Positions 10,740 to 19,469 of a stretch of DNA of 64,000 nt are shown here, in pieces. The stretch lies in NCBI GenBank assembly GCA_964518955.1, contig CAZFHS010000036.1:1-64000 (forward strand), in the 5' to 3' direction. Position 1 is the stretch's first letter; each line of letters opens with the position of its first letter. A program made the translations under genes and the position numbers. The notes under the pieces are model-generated. The model saw only the letters and a program-made list of their open reading frames with translations, ran no database searches and had not been told where the DNA came from. The stretch is from JBDGYW01 sp964518955 (GTDB lineage: Bacteria; Gemmatimonadota; Gemmatimonadetes; Gemmatimonadales; GWC2-71-9).

Positions 10740-13700
10740 ATGAGACTCACAGCGTATCCATCGGTATCGCGGCATACGACCTGGCTTGCCGCCCTGACCA
10801 TTGCGGTCTTCACAGCCACTGCAGAAGCCCAGGTAGGCATTACCACAGACATAATCACCGGTGTCGTGGTTAATGCCACCGGAAACCCGTTGCCCAACGT
10901 AGCCATCGAGGCAATGTCTCTCGAAACCGAGATCACGCGGGCAACGCGTACCGACGATCGTGGCCGATACACGATCCTCTTCCCGGATGGCGGCGGACAG
11001 TATCAGATGACCGCCCGCATGATCGGGCTTTCACCAATTCAGGCAACTCTGGCGCGCTTCGCCGACGAAGACCGAATCGTCTGGGACATCCGGATGGCGG
11101 AACAAGCGTACGTCATGGATGAAGTGGTTGTCGAAGGAGCAATTCAACCGGTGCGCGTGCGCGAGCAGAGGCAGCCTGGCGCGGTTGAACGCAACCTAAC
11201 ACCCAACCAAATCGCCAATCTTCCGATTGACGCCTCTGACTTGAACGTGCTTGCGACACTGGTACCGGGCGTGGTGCTGATCGATGCAACGGATACCACC
11301 GATTTCGCATTTTCGGTAGCCGGTCAGCGTCCCGACGCCAATGCAATCACTCTCGACGGAATGATGATCGCTTCAGGGGAAGTGCCGCAGGAAGGTGTGC
11401 GCAATACACGTGTCATCTCGAGCACGTACGACGTTTCGCGGGGCGGGTTCAGCGGCGGAATGGTTGCGTCGACCACCAGAAGTGGCAGCAACAATGTCCA
11501 AGGCTCCGTACGCTACAACCTTCGCGACGATGCGCTGGCGTTCGAATCCGGCGAGGCCTCGGCATTCACCTCGGCATTCACGCAGCACCAGATGAGCGCC
11601 GGTGTGGGCGGGCCTCTGGTTCCGAACCGGCTGTTTGCGTACCTGTCAGGATCGGCCCGAATGCGGTCTGATCCATCGGCTACACTGGCGTCCGCGACCA
11701 CGACAGATCTCGATCGGCTGGGAATCGCACAGGATTCGATAGACCGGTTCATCGATGTCGTGGACGCGATTGGCGCCGGGCCCGACTTTCCCCGCAGCGA
11801 CGAAGACAGATCAAACGACAATCTCTCGGCGATGCTGCGGCTCGACTACCTCGTTTCGTCCAGCCACACGCTGTCGATGCGCGGGGATTGGCGTGGCTCC
11901 AACCAGGAACCGACCCGCGTCTCCGCAACTGGTTTGCCAGAAACCGGCGGGGCCAACGAGAACGGTGGCGGCGGATTCATGAGTAGCCTTTCGTCCAGGC
12001 TCGGCGTGCAGCTGATCAACGAAATGCGTTTCGCGTATTCCCAGTCTGATAGGGCGGCAGATCCGTACATGTTCACGCCGAGTGGCCAGGTACGCATCGC
12101 CTCTCTGCTCGACGACGGATCGGTCGGCGTCAGAAACGTCTCATTTGGCGGAAACACGGGAATGCCCACCTACTCGACGAGCAAGTCGATTCAGTTCACC
12201 AACGAGTTGTCCTGGCTGCCAGGCAGGGCCAATCACCGGTTCAAGGTCGGTGCAACTTACATGCAGCAGCAGTCGACGAGCGACATGGGCCGCAATAGGC
12301 TTGGCACCTTCAGGTACAACTCGCTGGGTGAGCTGGAGATCGGCGTCCCGGTATCGTTTTGGCGGACTGTAGTGTCAGACGAGCGGGAGAGTTACTCGTC
12401 TGACTACGGCTTCTACGCAGGAGACGTGTGGCGGCCCTCCCGAGGTGTGCAGCTCAGCTACGGATTGAGGTTGGAAGGCTCCTCGTTCAGCAATCCGCCT
12501 GAGCACAACCCTGCGCTGGAGTCCTCTCTGGGTGTACGTACCGACCGCCTGCCATCCGAGTGGGACGTGAGTCCGCGCGCCGGGTTTAGCTGGACCATCG
12601 GTGGGCAAAGCTTCATGACCGCGCCGGATCTGATAGTGCGGGGAGGCATTGGGCGGTTTCGCAGCCAGATTCCTGCGACGTTGGTTGCGCAGGCCCATAC
12701 CGCCACCGGTCTTTCGACATCCGAGGCAGAGCTCGTCTGCGTGGGTTCCGCCATACCGACACCCGACTGGTACGACTTCAGCTCCGATCAGGGCTCGATA
12801 CCGAGTTCCTGCATCGGCGCAAGCACTCCCTTGGAGTCGGGTGCGCCCAGCGCAACCGTATTTGGCAACGGTTTCGGTGCGCCCAAAACCTGGCGGGCTT
12901 CGCTTGGAGTACAACGAAACCTGACACCACTACTCAGCCTGTCAGTGAACGCCAGCTACGCCCGCGGGGTGAGTCAGTACGGATTCCAAGATCTGAATCT
13001 CGATGTCAGCAACGTCTACACCCTTCCGGAGGAAGACGGTCGGACCATGTTCATAGCGCCTGACGAGATTGTGCCGGAGACGGGAGCGATGAACTACACA
13101 GATTCACGGATCGATCCGGCGTTTGCCCAGGTGCTCGAGATCGAATCAGATCTCGCATCGGACACCAAGCAGCTTCAGGTAGCATTGAGTGGAATAACGC
13201 GGTCCGGGATCATCTTGCAGACAGCATACACCTGGTCGCGCGTGCGCGATCAATCGTCGCAGTCGGTTCGAGGCGGGCGCGGTGGTATGATGATGGGTGG
13301 AGGGGGCACGCGGGGCAGCTTGAGTGGCACAAACACCGCCGGTGACCCGAACATTCCTGAGTGGGGCCGCAGCAGCTACGAGCGCCAACATTCATTTCTG
13401 GCCACTGTAAACTATCCATTCGGCACGTCGGTCGAATTGACCGCCATCGGCCGGCTGACGTCGGGGGCTCCGTACACACCGATGGTCGGTGGAGACGTCA
13501 ACGGTGACGGTGCTCGGAACGATCGGGCCTTCATTTTCGATCCCGAAACGTCAAGTTCGCTGATGTTGTCAAGTGCAATGCAGCAGCTGATCGAAACGAC
13601 CTCAGCAGGAGCGGCTAGCTGCCTGCAGGGCCAGTTCGGTCAGATCGCGGATCGGAACAGCTGCATCGGTCCTTGGGAAGGATCCCTGGATCTTCAACTG

Positions 13701-14519
13701 AACATCCGGCCGAACGTTTTCGGGTTGAACCGCCGCCTGTCAATCTCCATCGCAACGGAGAATATGCTGCGTGGAGTGGATGAATTGCTGCACGGCTCCG
13801 ACGGTGCGCACGGTTGGGGACTCGCGGCTAGGCCGGATCAGACACTGCTCTATGTGTCGGGATTCGATCCAGCGACCAACAGTTTCGAGTATACGGTGAA
13901 TGAGCGATTCGGTGTCACGAACGCCCGAGGCAACGCACTTCGCCAACCGTTTCAGATCGGCATTCAGATGCGATTCACGTTCGGGCCGGACCGAGGGCAG
14001 ATGGCATTGGACAGAATGCGAGGCGCTGGCGGTGGGCGGATGGGCGGCGGAGGCGGCGTTGGCGCCATGTCTGGTGGGGGCAGGCCCGGGGGCATGGGCG
14101 GCGGAGGCGGCATGCGCGGCATGCTGGGTGATCTGGGAACTCCCGAGGAGTTCCTGGAACGGTTCATGTCACTGCTCGCCGACCCGCCTTCGGCCGTGTT
14201 GGAGCTGGCTGACTCCTTGGACCTGCGCCTGACGGACGACCAGGTAGCTGCAGTCACCGCGATTCGGGACACCCTCGTGGCTCAACATTCGGCACTGGCC
14301 AGTGGCCTCCGCGCACAACTGGACCAGCAGGGCGCAGCCGACGACCCCCGCGCACTTATGGCTCTGATCAGGCCGTCGATGCAGGAAGCGAACGAGAACG
14401 TTCAGCACAGCGTTGAGACCCTGAAAGAGATTCTCACCAACGAACAGTGGAATCTGCTTCCCGAAGAGGTGCGCGAGCCACGCGGTGCATTCGGCGGCGG
14501 GCAGCGGCGTCGACCATGA
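10740..14519 (+). CDS. Large TonB-dependent (Oar-like) receptor with Spy-like C-terminal tail
   Basis: The 1259-residue protein has a signal peptide (residues about 13-30), a carboxypeptidase-regulatory-like domain (ITGVVVNATGNPLPNVAIEAM), a plug (MDEVVVEGAI onward, with ITLDGMMI) and a very large barrel. The barrel appears to end at residues 1073-1081 with QIGIQMRFTF, the aromatic-ended final strand that normally closes such proteins. About 178 further residues follow: a Gly/Met/Arg-rich linker (about 1090-1135) and a helical region containing LTDDQVAAVTAIRDTL and LKEILTNEQWNLL, which resemble the LTxxQ repeats of Spy/CpxP proteins. A second Gly/Met tract (GGRGGMMMGGGG) lies near residue 845. 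The tail should lie in the periplasm. Function as receptor is secure from the family; the fusion is unusual. The ligand is unknown. Confidence 0.88.
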   Translation: MRLTAYPSVSRHTTWLAALTIAVFTATAEAQVGITTDIITGVVVNATGNPLPNVAIEAMSLETEITRATRTDDRGRYTILFPDGGGQYQMTARMIGLSPIQATLARFADEDRIVWDIRMAEQAYVMDEVVVEGAIQPVRVREQRQPGAVERNLTPNQIANLPIDASDLNVLATLVPGVVLIDATDTTDFAFSVAGQRPDANAITLDGMMIASGEVPQEGVRNTRVISSTYDVSRGGFSGGMVASTTRSGSNNVQGSVRYNLRDDALAFESGEASAFTSAFTQHQMSAGVGGPLVPNRLFAYLSGSARMRSDPSATLASATTTDLDRLGIAQDSIDRFIDVVDAIGAGPDFPRSDEDRSNDNLSAMLRLDYLVSSSHTLSMRGDWRGSNQEPTRVSATGLPETGGANENGGGGFMSSLSSRLGVQLINEMRFAYSQSDRAADPYMFTPSGQVRIASLLDDGSVGVRNVSFGGNTGMPTYSTSKSIQFTNELSWLPGRANHRFKVGATYMQQQSTSDMGRNRLGTFRYNSLGELEIGVPVSFWRTVVSDERESYSSDYGFYAGDVWRPSRGVQLSYGLRLEGSSFSNPPEHNPALESSLGVRTDRLPSEWDVSPRAGFSWTIGGQSFMTAPDLIVRGGIGRFRSQIPATLVAQAHTATGLSTSEAELVCVGSAIPTPDWYDFSSDQGSIPSSCIGASTPLESGAPSATVFGNGFGAPKTWRASLGVQRNLTPLLSLSVNASYARGVSQYGFQDLNLDVSNVYTLPEEDGRTMFIAPDEIVPETGAMNYTDSRIDPAFAQVLEIESDLASDTKQLQVALSGITRSGIILQTAYTWSRVRDQSSQSVRGGRGGMMMGGGGTRGSLSGTNTAGDPNIPEWGRSSYERQHSFLATVNYPFGTSVELTAIGRLTSGAPYTPMVGGDVNGDGARNDRAFIFDPETSSSLMLSSAMQQLIETTSAGAASCLQGQFGQIADRNSCIGPWEGSLDLQLNIRPNVFGLNRRLSISIATENMLRGVDELLHGSDGAHGWGLAARPDQTLLYVSGFDPATNSFEYTVNERFGVTNARGNALRQPFQIGIQMRFTFGPDRGQMALDRMRGAGGGRMGGGGGVGAMSGGGRPGGMGGGGGMRGMLGDLGTPEEFLERFMSLLADPPSAVLELADSLDLRLTDDQVAAVTAIRDTLVAQHSALASGLRAQLDQQGAADDPRALMALIRPSMQEANENVQHSVETLKEILTNEQWNLLPEEVREPRGAFGGGQRRRP

Positions 14520-14646
14520 CGGCTGCCCATCAGGTCGGCCGTTCCCAACGTCGTACACTATAAAAGCGTACTTTATGGTAGGAAGACGGTTGAACCTGCA
14601 TATTGGTTCGAGGAAAAGACGCAGAAGTGAACAGTTGAGAGACTAG

Positions 14647-16149
14647 ATGAAGCGACGAAGCATTCAAACCATTGCCGCAGTTGCTGCTTTAACGGCGGCA
14701 TGCAATAGCACTGAGCCGGATGCGGAAGAGGTATTTCGCCTTGTTCCGCTTTCCACTCGTGACATCACCGTCCAGGTTGAAGCCGCCGGGACCGTCGAGC
14801 CGGTGACGACCGTCGAGGTCAAGTCGAAAGCGTCGGGTGAGATCTTCGAAATGTTTGTCGAGATCGGTGACGAGGTCCGCTTGGGCGAAATGCTGTTGAA
14901 GGTGGACCCGCGCGTGCCGGAAGCCTCACTCAGGCAGGCGGTCGCAGATTCCGCACTGGCCCAGGCCCAATTGGAGACCGCCGAGTCGCAGTTGCGAAGG
15001 GTTGAGGCACTGCACGAAACGCAGTCTGTGACGGAGGTTGACTACGAAGACGCTCGCCTGGAACTGGCCAGGGCGCGTGCAGAGGTAGTCGGCGCCGAAC
15101 AGTCAGTGGAGAACGCGCGCATCTCGGCGGAAAACACCGAAGTGAGGGCGCCAATCACAGGCGTCGTGATCGACAAACGAGTCGAGGAGGGTTCAGTCAT
15201 AACCTCCGCCACCGGCGCGAGTGCCGGCTCAGTTCTTCTGACCATGGCTAACCTAGACACGGTTCAGGTGCGGTCATTGGTCGATGAAACCGATATCGGG
15301 AGGGTCGCACCGGGATTGCAGGTTACGATCAGGGTCGACGCATACCCGAACCGTCCATTCCGCGGACGTGTCCAGAAAATCGAGCCTCAGGCCGAAGTCA
15401 CTTCGAACGTGACCATGTTTCCGGTGCTCGTGCGCATTTCCAACGAAGATGGGCTGCTTCGTCCCGGAATGAATGGCGAAGTCGACATCTCCATTGGCCG
15501 ACGCCGCGAGGTTGTCGCAGTGCCGAACAACGCACTACGCACGTTCCGTGACTTCACTTCTCCCGCTGTCGTGCTCGGACTCGATCCGCAAGCTGCCAGG
15601 CAGCAACTGATGGAGACACGTCCAGAGGGCCTCATACGTGGACTTCAGCCCGACAGTGGTGCGCCGCGGTCACCGAGATTGGATACTCCGGGCGATTCCG
15701 GGAGAAGGGGCACTGGCCGGGGTTGGAGAGATATCGAACTCCCAGAAGGTGTGACTCAAGAGCAGGTTCGCGAGATAATGATGCAGCGCCGCGAGGAGGG
15801 TGAAGAATCTCTCAGCGCCGATCAGCGTGCGCTGTTGGAACGGATCGGCATAGGTCAACGCCCGCCCGGCGGAACGGTTGGCGGCAGCGCACCGAGCGGG
15901 CCTGAGGTGTCGAGTTCAAACGATCCGCTTGCCGCAAATTTCATCGTCTTCGTTGTGCGTGACAGTGTACCGATACCAGTATGGATTCGCACGGGACTCA
16001 CCGACGAGACCTACTCCGAGGTGCTCGAAGGTGTCACCGCTACTGACACAGTTGTGGTATTACCAAGCCTGGGTACGCCGAGCAGCGATGACGGGCCGCC
16101 AATGCGCGGCATGGGTAGGGGAATGGGAGGCCGCCCGCCACCCCGATAG
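14647..16149 (+). CDS. MacA/HlyD-type periplasmic adaptor lipoprotein
   Basis: This 500-residue protein is a membrane-fusion adaptor that would link an inner-membrane pump to an outer-membrane channel. A lipoprotein signal ends at LTAAC (Cys19). It is followed by a barrel-sandwich strand (VEVKSKASGEIFEMFVEIGDEV), a coiled-coil hairpin (ADSALAQAQLETAESQLRRVEAL), and the second half-lipoyl strand (ENTEVRAPITGVVIDKRVEEG). The beta-barrel region (VRSLVDETDIGRVAPG) fits MacA. Unusual parts are an approximately 100-residue charged insertion after residue 310 that contains ESLSADQRALLERIG, and a tail GPPMRGMGRGMGG. No ABC ATPase, MacB or TolC-like gene is adjacent, so its pump partner lies elsewhere. 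A palindromic hairpin ends the transcript. Confidence 0.85.
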   Translation: MKRRSIQTIAAVAALTAACNSTEPDAEEVFRLVPLSTRDITVQVEAAGTVEPVTTVEVKSKASGEIFEMFVEIGDEVRLGEMLLKVDPRVPEASLRQAVADSALAQAQLETAESQLRRVEALHETQSVTEVDYEDARLELARARAEVVGAEQSVENARISAENTEVRAPITGVVIDKRVEEGSVITSATGASAGSVLLTMANLDTVQVRSLVDETDIGRVAPGLQVTIRVDAYPNRPFRGRVQKIEPQAEVTSNVTMFPVLVRISNEDGLLRPGMNGEVDISIGRRREVVAVPNNALRTFRDFTSPAVVLGLDPQAARQQLMETRPEGLIRGLQPDSGAPRSPRLDTPGDSGRRGTGRGWRDIELPEGVTQEQVREIMMQRREEGEESLSADQRALLERIGIGQRPPGGTVGGSAPSGPEVSSSNDPLAANFIVFVVRDSVPIPVWIRTGLTDETYSEVLEGVTATDTVVVLPSLGTPSSDDGPPMRGMGRGMGGRPPPR

Positions 16150-16172
16150 GCTCACAACCACTCTTTGACGCT

Positions 16173-16221
16173 AAGAACCGTCCAGGATTCACCGGCAGAC
16201 TTGGTGACCCGGACGGTTCTT
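16173..16221. terminator. Long hairpin terminator after adaptor gene
   Basis: An 11-bp perfect stem, AAGAACCGTCC at 16173-16183 pairing with GGACGGTTCTT at 16211-16221, is followed by a T and has an inner stem TCACC/GGTGA (16189-16193 and 16203-16207). It lies 24 bases after the adaptor stop and should end the receptor-adaptor transcript. Confidence 0.7.
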
Positions 16222-16275
16222 TGTATCTTGGCACCCGAACATCATCGAGATTCAACCGGATTGACTGACTGCTTT

Positions 16276-16710
16276 ATGACCGATCGTCCCAGGCGCATCA
16301 AGTTTGAGAACTTCGAAATCGACCAAGACCCCGGGTCGCGCTGCACCAGCAGAGTGGTGCTCGAGTGGGATCCCGGAGACGCGTACATGGGAACCGCGGC
16401 AGGTGAGGATTCGCTGCGTGGCCACCTTCGGAGCGGAGCAGAGGCTACTGCCCATGCGCTTCAGCTAGCCTCGGGCGGCACAGTCGAATTGGACGTCCTG
16501 GCAATCAAGGCGATCGAAGGCTTCGACACGGTGCTGGTGATCGTAGCGATGAAGAGTGAAGCCGCAGAAATCAGTGAGCGCCTCTCGGGCTCATGTCTCA
16601 TGAATGGCGAACCGCCCAAGAGTGCGGCAATGGCTGTATTGGATGCAACAAACCGGCTCTACGGTCACGCACTGCATAACTCTCAAACCAAACTCAAGCT
16701 AGTCCACTAA
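16276..16710 (+). CDS. Hypothetical protein, unknown family
   Basis: I do not recognise this 144-residue protein. It lacks a signal peptide or membrane segment and has alternating strands and helices, including VVLEWDPGDAYMGTAAGE, GAEATAHALQLASGG and VLDATNRLYGHALH. The VELDVLAIKAIEGFDTVLVIVAM stretch looks like core strands of an alpha/beta domain. The start at 16276 (MTDRPRRIKFENF) follows the hairpin terminator, so it has its own promoter between 16222 and 16275. Its stop overlaps the stop of the converging sulfatase maturase by 4 bases. Confidence 0.6.
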   Translation: MTDRPRRIKFENFEIDQDPGSRCTSRVVLEWDPGDAYMGTAAGEDSLRGHLRSGAEATAHALQLASGGTVELDVLAIKAIEGFDTVLVIVAMKSEAAEISERLSGSCLMNGEPPKSAAMAVLDATNRLYGHALHNSQTKLKLVH

Positions 16711-17912
16711 CGGGCTCTGTCCCCGTACGCTTCGGCCGCAAAGCCCTCCATGATACCGGCCGGAGGTCTGCCAATACCCAGTGCACTCGCCATGTAGCGC
16801 ATGCCCTTGTCGATGTGCGTGAAGAATGCCTTATACCCCTCGCACAAGTAATTCAGGCCGGACTCACCGTCGGACGTCTGTGAGATCCGGTTCTTCGGGC
16901 AGCCACCGTTGCAAACGAACTTCACATCACACTCCTGACAGTATTTCGGCAGCGATGCGGCCTTTGACATACCGAACACACGCTGTTCCTGCGACCCGGC
17001 CAGTTCGGTTAGCGGTGTCTCAATCACGTTACCGAGCAGATATCGAGGTTCGACATAGTGATCGCAGGAGTAGAGATCGCCGTTGTGTTCGAGTGCCATG
17101 GCGGCACCACAAGTCTCCTCGAACAAGCACAGACCTGATCTCTGTCCGGTCCACGCGGCAAGCGACACGTCGAAGAGCTGCACGAAAACCTTGGCCACAT
17201 CGCGTTGCACCCACTCGTTGAATATGGCTTTCAAAAACTCTCCATACTGGCGCCCGCCGACCGATCGGTCGGTTACACTCGTGCCTTCCTGGTAGCCCGT
17301 CTCGTTGTCGAGCTGCACTATCGGTATGAACTGCACGAACTGGGCGCCGATATCGTCGCGCACGAACCGGTATACGTCCAGCGGATGGTCTCCGTTCGCC
17401 GCGTGCACTGTAGTGAGGACATTGAACTGCACCTGGTGTTTCTTGAGGAGTTCAACTCCAGCCATCACCTGTTCGAACGTCGCCCGACCTCCTTTGTCAG
17501 TGCGGTAGGCGTCGTGTAGATGTTCGGGGCCGTCCACGCTAATTCCGACTAGAAACCCGTTCTCACGAAGAAAGTGGCACCAGTCGTCATCTAGAAAGAG
17601 GCCGTTCGTCTGCAACGTGTTGAGAATTCGCACGCGATCCCGTGCATTCTCCTGTTGATACCGAACCGCACGCTCGAAAAACTCCAAACCCATCAACAGC
17701 GGCTCCCCGCCCTGCCATCCGAAAGTGATCTCGGGGACGGTCTGCGACTGTATGTAATCTCGCGTGAACTTCTCGAGCACTTCATCGCTCATGCGGAATT
17801 CCGACCCGGGGTAGAGTTGCTCTTTGGACAGGTAATAGCAGTACGAACAATCGAGATTACAGATCGGGCCGCGTGGCTTGATCATGACGTGGAAGAACGT
17901 TGGGATTGCCAT
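16707..17912 (-). CDS. Radical-SAM anaerobic sulfatase-maturating enzyme
   Basis: The 401-residue cytoplasmic enzyme should convert the active-site Cys or Ser of sulfatases to formylglycine using S-adenosylmethionine. The radical-SAM motif CNLDCSYC has Cys at residues 18, 22 and 25 (CxxxCxxC). The opening HVMIKPRGPICNLDCSYCYY is typical of anSME. The C-terminal SPASM part holds many Cys residues (GLCLFEETC, YSCDHY, YCQECDVKFVCNGGCPKNR, YLCEGY) for two extra iron-sulfur clusters. The reading frame stays open upstream to 18683, but that part is antisense to the sulfatase gene; the MAIPTFFHVM start at 17912 is right for the family. It is divergent from the sulfatase with only 51 bases between starts, a clear functional pairing. 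Confidence 0.93.
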   Translation of the reverse strand: MAIPTFFHVMIKPRGPICNLDCSYCYYLSKEQLYPGSEFRMSDEVLEKFTRDYIQSQTVPEITFGWQGGEPLLMGLEFFERAVRYQQENARDRVRILNTLQTNGLFLDDDWCHFLRENGFLVGISVDGPEHLHDAYRTDKGGRATFEQVMAGVELLKKHQVQFNVLTTVHAANGDHPLDVYRFVRDDIGAQFVQFIPIVQLDNETGYQEGTSVTDRSVGGRQYGEFLKAIFNEWVQRDVAKVFVQLFDVSLAAWTGQRSGLCLFEETCGAAMALEHNGDLYSCDHYVEPRYLLGNVIETPLTELAGSQEQRVFGMSKAASLPKYCQECDVKFVCNGGCPKNRISQTSDGESGLNYLCEGYKAFFTHIDKGMRYMASALGIGRPPAGIMEGFAAEAYGDRAR

Positions 17913-17934
17913 AGTGTTACTATGGTGAAGATTA

Positions 17935-17946
17935 GGCGTCGACGCC
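17935..17946. promoter_or_regulatory. Palindrome between maturase and sulfatase genes
   Basis: GGCGTCGACGCC is a perfect 12-bp palindrome in the 51-base divergent gap. It may be an operator shared by both genes. A TAAGGAG ribosome site for the sulfatase follows at about 17950-17956. A site of this length can occur by chance. Confidence 0.35.
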
Positions 17947-17963
17947 AGTAAGGAGCTTTCTTC

Positions 17964-19469
17964 ATGCCCAGCCCATTCGACCGCAGGACTTTTCTGAAGA
18001 CGCTCGGTGCGGGATTTACCGCTGCTACCCTGACCGGCACAGCCGGATGCGCCCGCGATATCGATGAGCCGCAACCCAACTTCGTCTTCTTCTTGATCGA
18101 TGACCTGGGTTGGGTCGACACCGGAGTGTATGGAAGCTCCTTGTACGAGACGCCCAACATCGACCGGTTGGCCGCCGAAGGCATGCGTTTCACCGATGCT
18201 TATGCCGCGAGCCCCGTGTGCTCCCCGACTCGCGCCAGCATAATGACTGGCAAGCACCCCGCTCGACTCAACATCACCGACTGGATCGGCGGCAGTCAGC
18301 GCGGTGACCTCCTTCCGGCAGAGTACGAACACCAACTGAACTTCGAAGAGGTGACGATTGCTGAGGAGTTCAGAGAGGCCGGGTACGCAACCGGTTTCTT
18401 TGGCAAATGGCACCTGGGTGACGCGCCGTTCCTGCCGGATTCGCAGGGGTTCGACCTGAACGTTGGCGGCACTGCTGCCGGGCAACCGGCGTCGTACTTC
18501 TATCCATACAAAGCTGAGGAAGACAGGAGCGATTTCTGGGATGTACCCCATTTGGAGCAGGGAGAAGAAGGAGAGTATCTGACGGACAGACTGACGGACG
18601 AAGCGATCAGCTTCTTGGAGGTACAAGGAGATAGCCCATTCCTCCTTTACCTGTCGCACTACGCGGTCCACACGCCCATCCAATCGAAGGAAGAGCTGAC
18701 AGAGAAATACCGAGAGAAGATTGAGTCACTACCCGATCCAGATGGCCCCGACTTCATCGCCGAGCACGACCGCGCATTTGTCAAACAGCATCAGGATCAC
18801 GCAGGCTACGCGGGGATGGTTCAGAGCGTCGACGAGAGCGTGGGCCGAGTGCTCGATGCGGTCGAAAGGCTCGGAATCACCGACAACACGATCGTGATCT
18901 TCATGTCCGACAACGGCGGTTTGACGACGATCGCAAACAGGAGAAGCGCCCCCACTGCGGTCCTGCCCCTTCGAGCGGGAAAAGGGTGGTTGTACGAGGG
19001 CGGTATCCGGGAGCCCATGATCGTCAAATGGCCGGGAGTGGTAGACGGGGGGAGTATCTGCTCCGAGCCGGTGATCAGCACCGATTTTTTCCCGACGATG
19101 CTGGAGATGGCGAGAATCGGGCAACGCCCGAACCTGCATCAGGACGGATTGAGTCTCGTGCCGTTGCTCAAGGATGACGGGGCCCTCGACCGCAATGCAC
19201 TCTACTGGCACTTCCCGCACTACCATGGCTCGGGCAACAGGCCGTCCGGCGCGGTACGTGCCGGTGACTACAAGCTCGTGGAGTGGTTCGAGGACGGGCA
19301 GGTCGAGTTGTACAACTTGGCCGAGGATATTGGCGAGTCTTTGGATCTGAGCGAAGCCATGCCTGAGAAGGCAGCGGAGCTGACCGAGATGCTTCACCAC
19401 TGGCACATTGCGGTTGATGCGAATATGCCGCGGAGGGACGCGGAGCGAATGGATGAGGAAAGACGATGA
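17964..19469 (+). CDS. Tat-exported sulfatase
   Basis: This 501-residue hydrolase should remove sulfate esters in the periplasm or on the cell surface. It begins with a twin-arginine signal (DRRTFLK, residues 6-12) ending near TAGC (Cys29), so it may be a Tat lipoprotein. The metal-binding FLIDDLGW motif is at residues about 43-50. The formylglycine site CSPTR is at residues 86-90, followed by ASIMTGKHPAR. Further family motifs are GFFGKWHLGD and VIFMSDNGG. The Cys-type site is matured by FGE or anSME; the divergent neighbour supplies the latter. The gene's stop overlaps the start of the BNR-repeat gene (ATGA), so those two are coupled. The substrate is not deducible, but carbohydrate sulfate is likely from the context. 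Confidence 0.94.
   Translation: MPSPFDRRTFLKTLGAGFTAATLTGTAGCARDIDEPQPNFVFFLIDDLGWVDTGVYGSSLYETPNIDRLAAEGMRFTDAYAASPVCSPTRASIMTGKHPARLNITDWIGGSQRGDLLPAEYEHQLNFEEVTIAEEFREAGYATGFFGKWHLGDAPFLPDSQGFDLNVGGTAAGQPASYFYPYKAEEDRSDFWDVPHLEQGEEGEYLTDRLTDEAISFLEVQGDSPFLLYLSHYAVHTPIQSKEELTEKYREKIESLPDPDGPDFIAEHDRAFVKQHQDHAGYAGMVQSVDESVGRVLDAVERLGITDNTIVIFMSDNGGLTTIANRRSAPTAVLPLRAGKGWLYEGGIREPMIVKWPGVVDGGSICSEPVISTDFFPTMLEMARIGQRPNLHQDGLSLVPLLKDDGALDRNALYWHFPHYHGSGNRPSGAVRAGDYKLVEWFEDGQVELYNLAEDIGESLDLSEAMPEKAAELTEMLHHWHIAVDANMPRRDAERMDEERR

Noticed and set aside
17913..18683. Long open extension of the sulfatase-maturase frame upstream of its start
   Set aside because: It is antisense to the sulfatase gene, has no family likeness, and the maturase start at 17912 fits relatives exactly.
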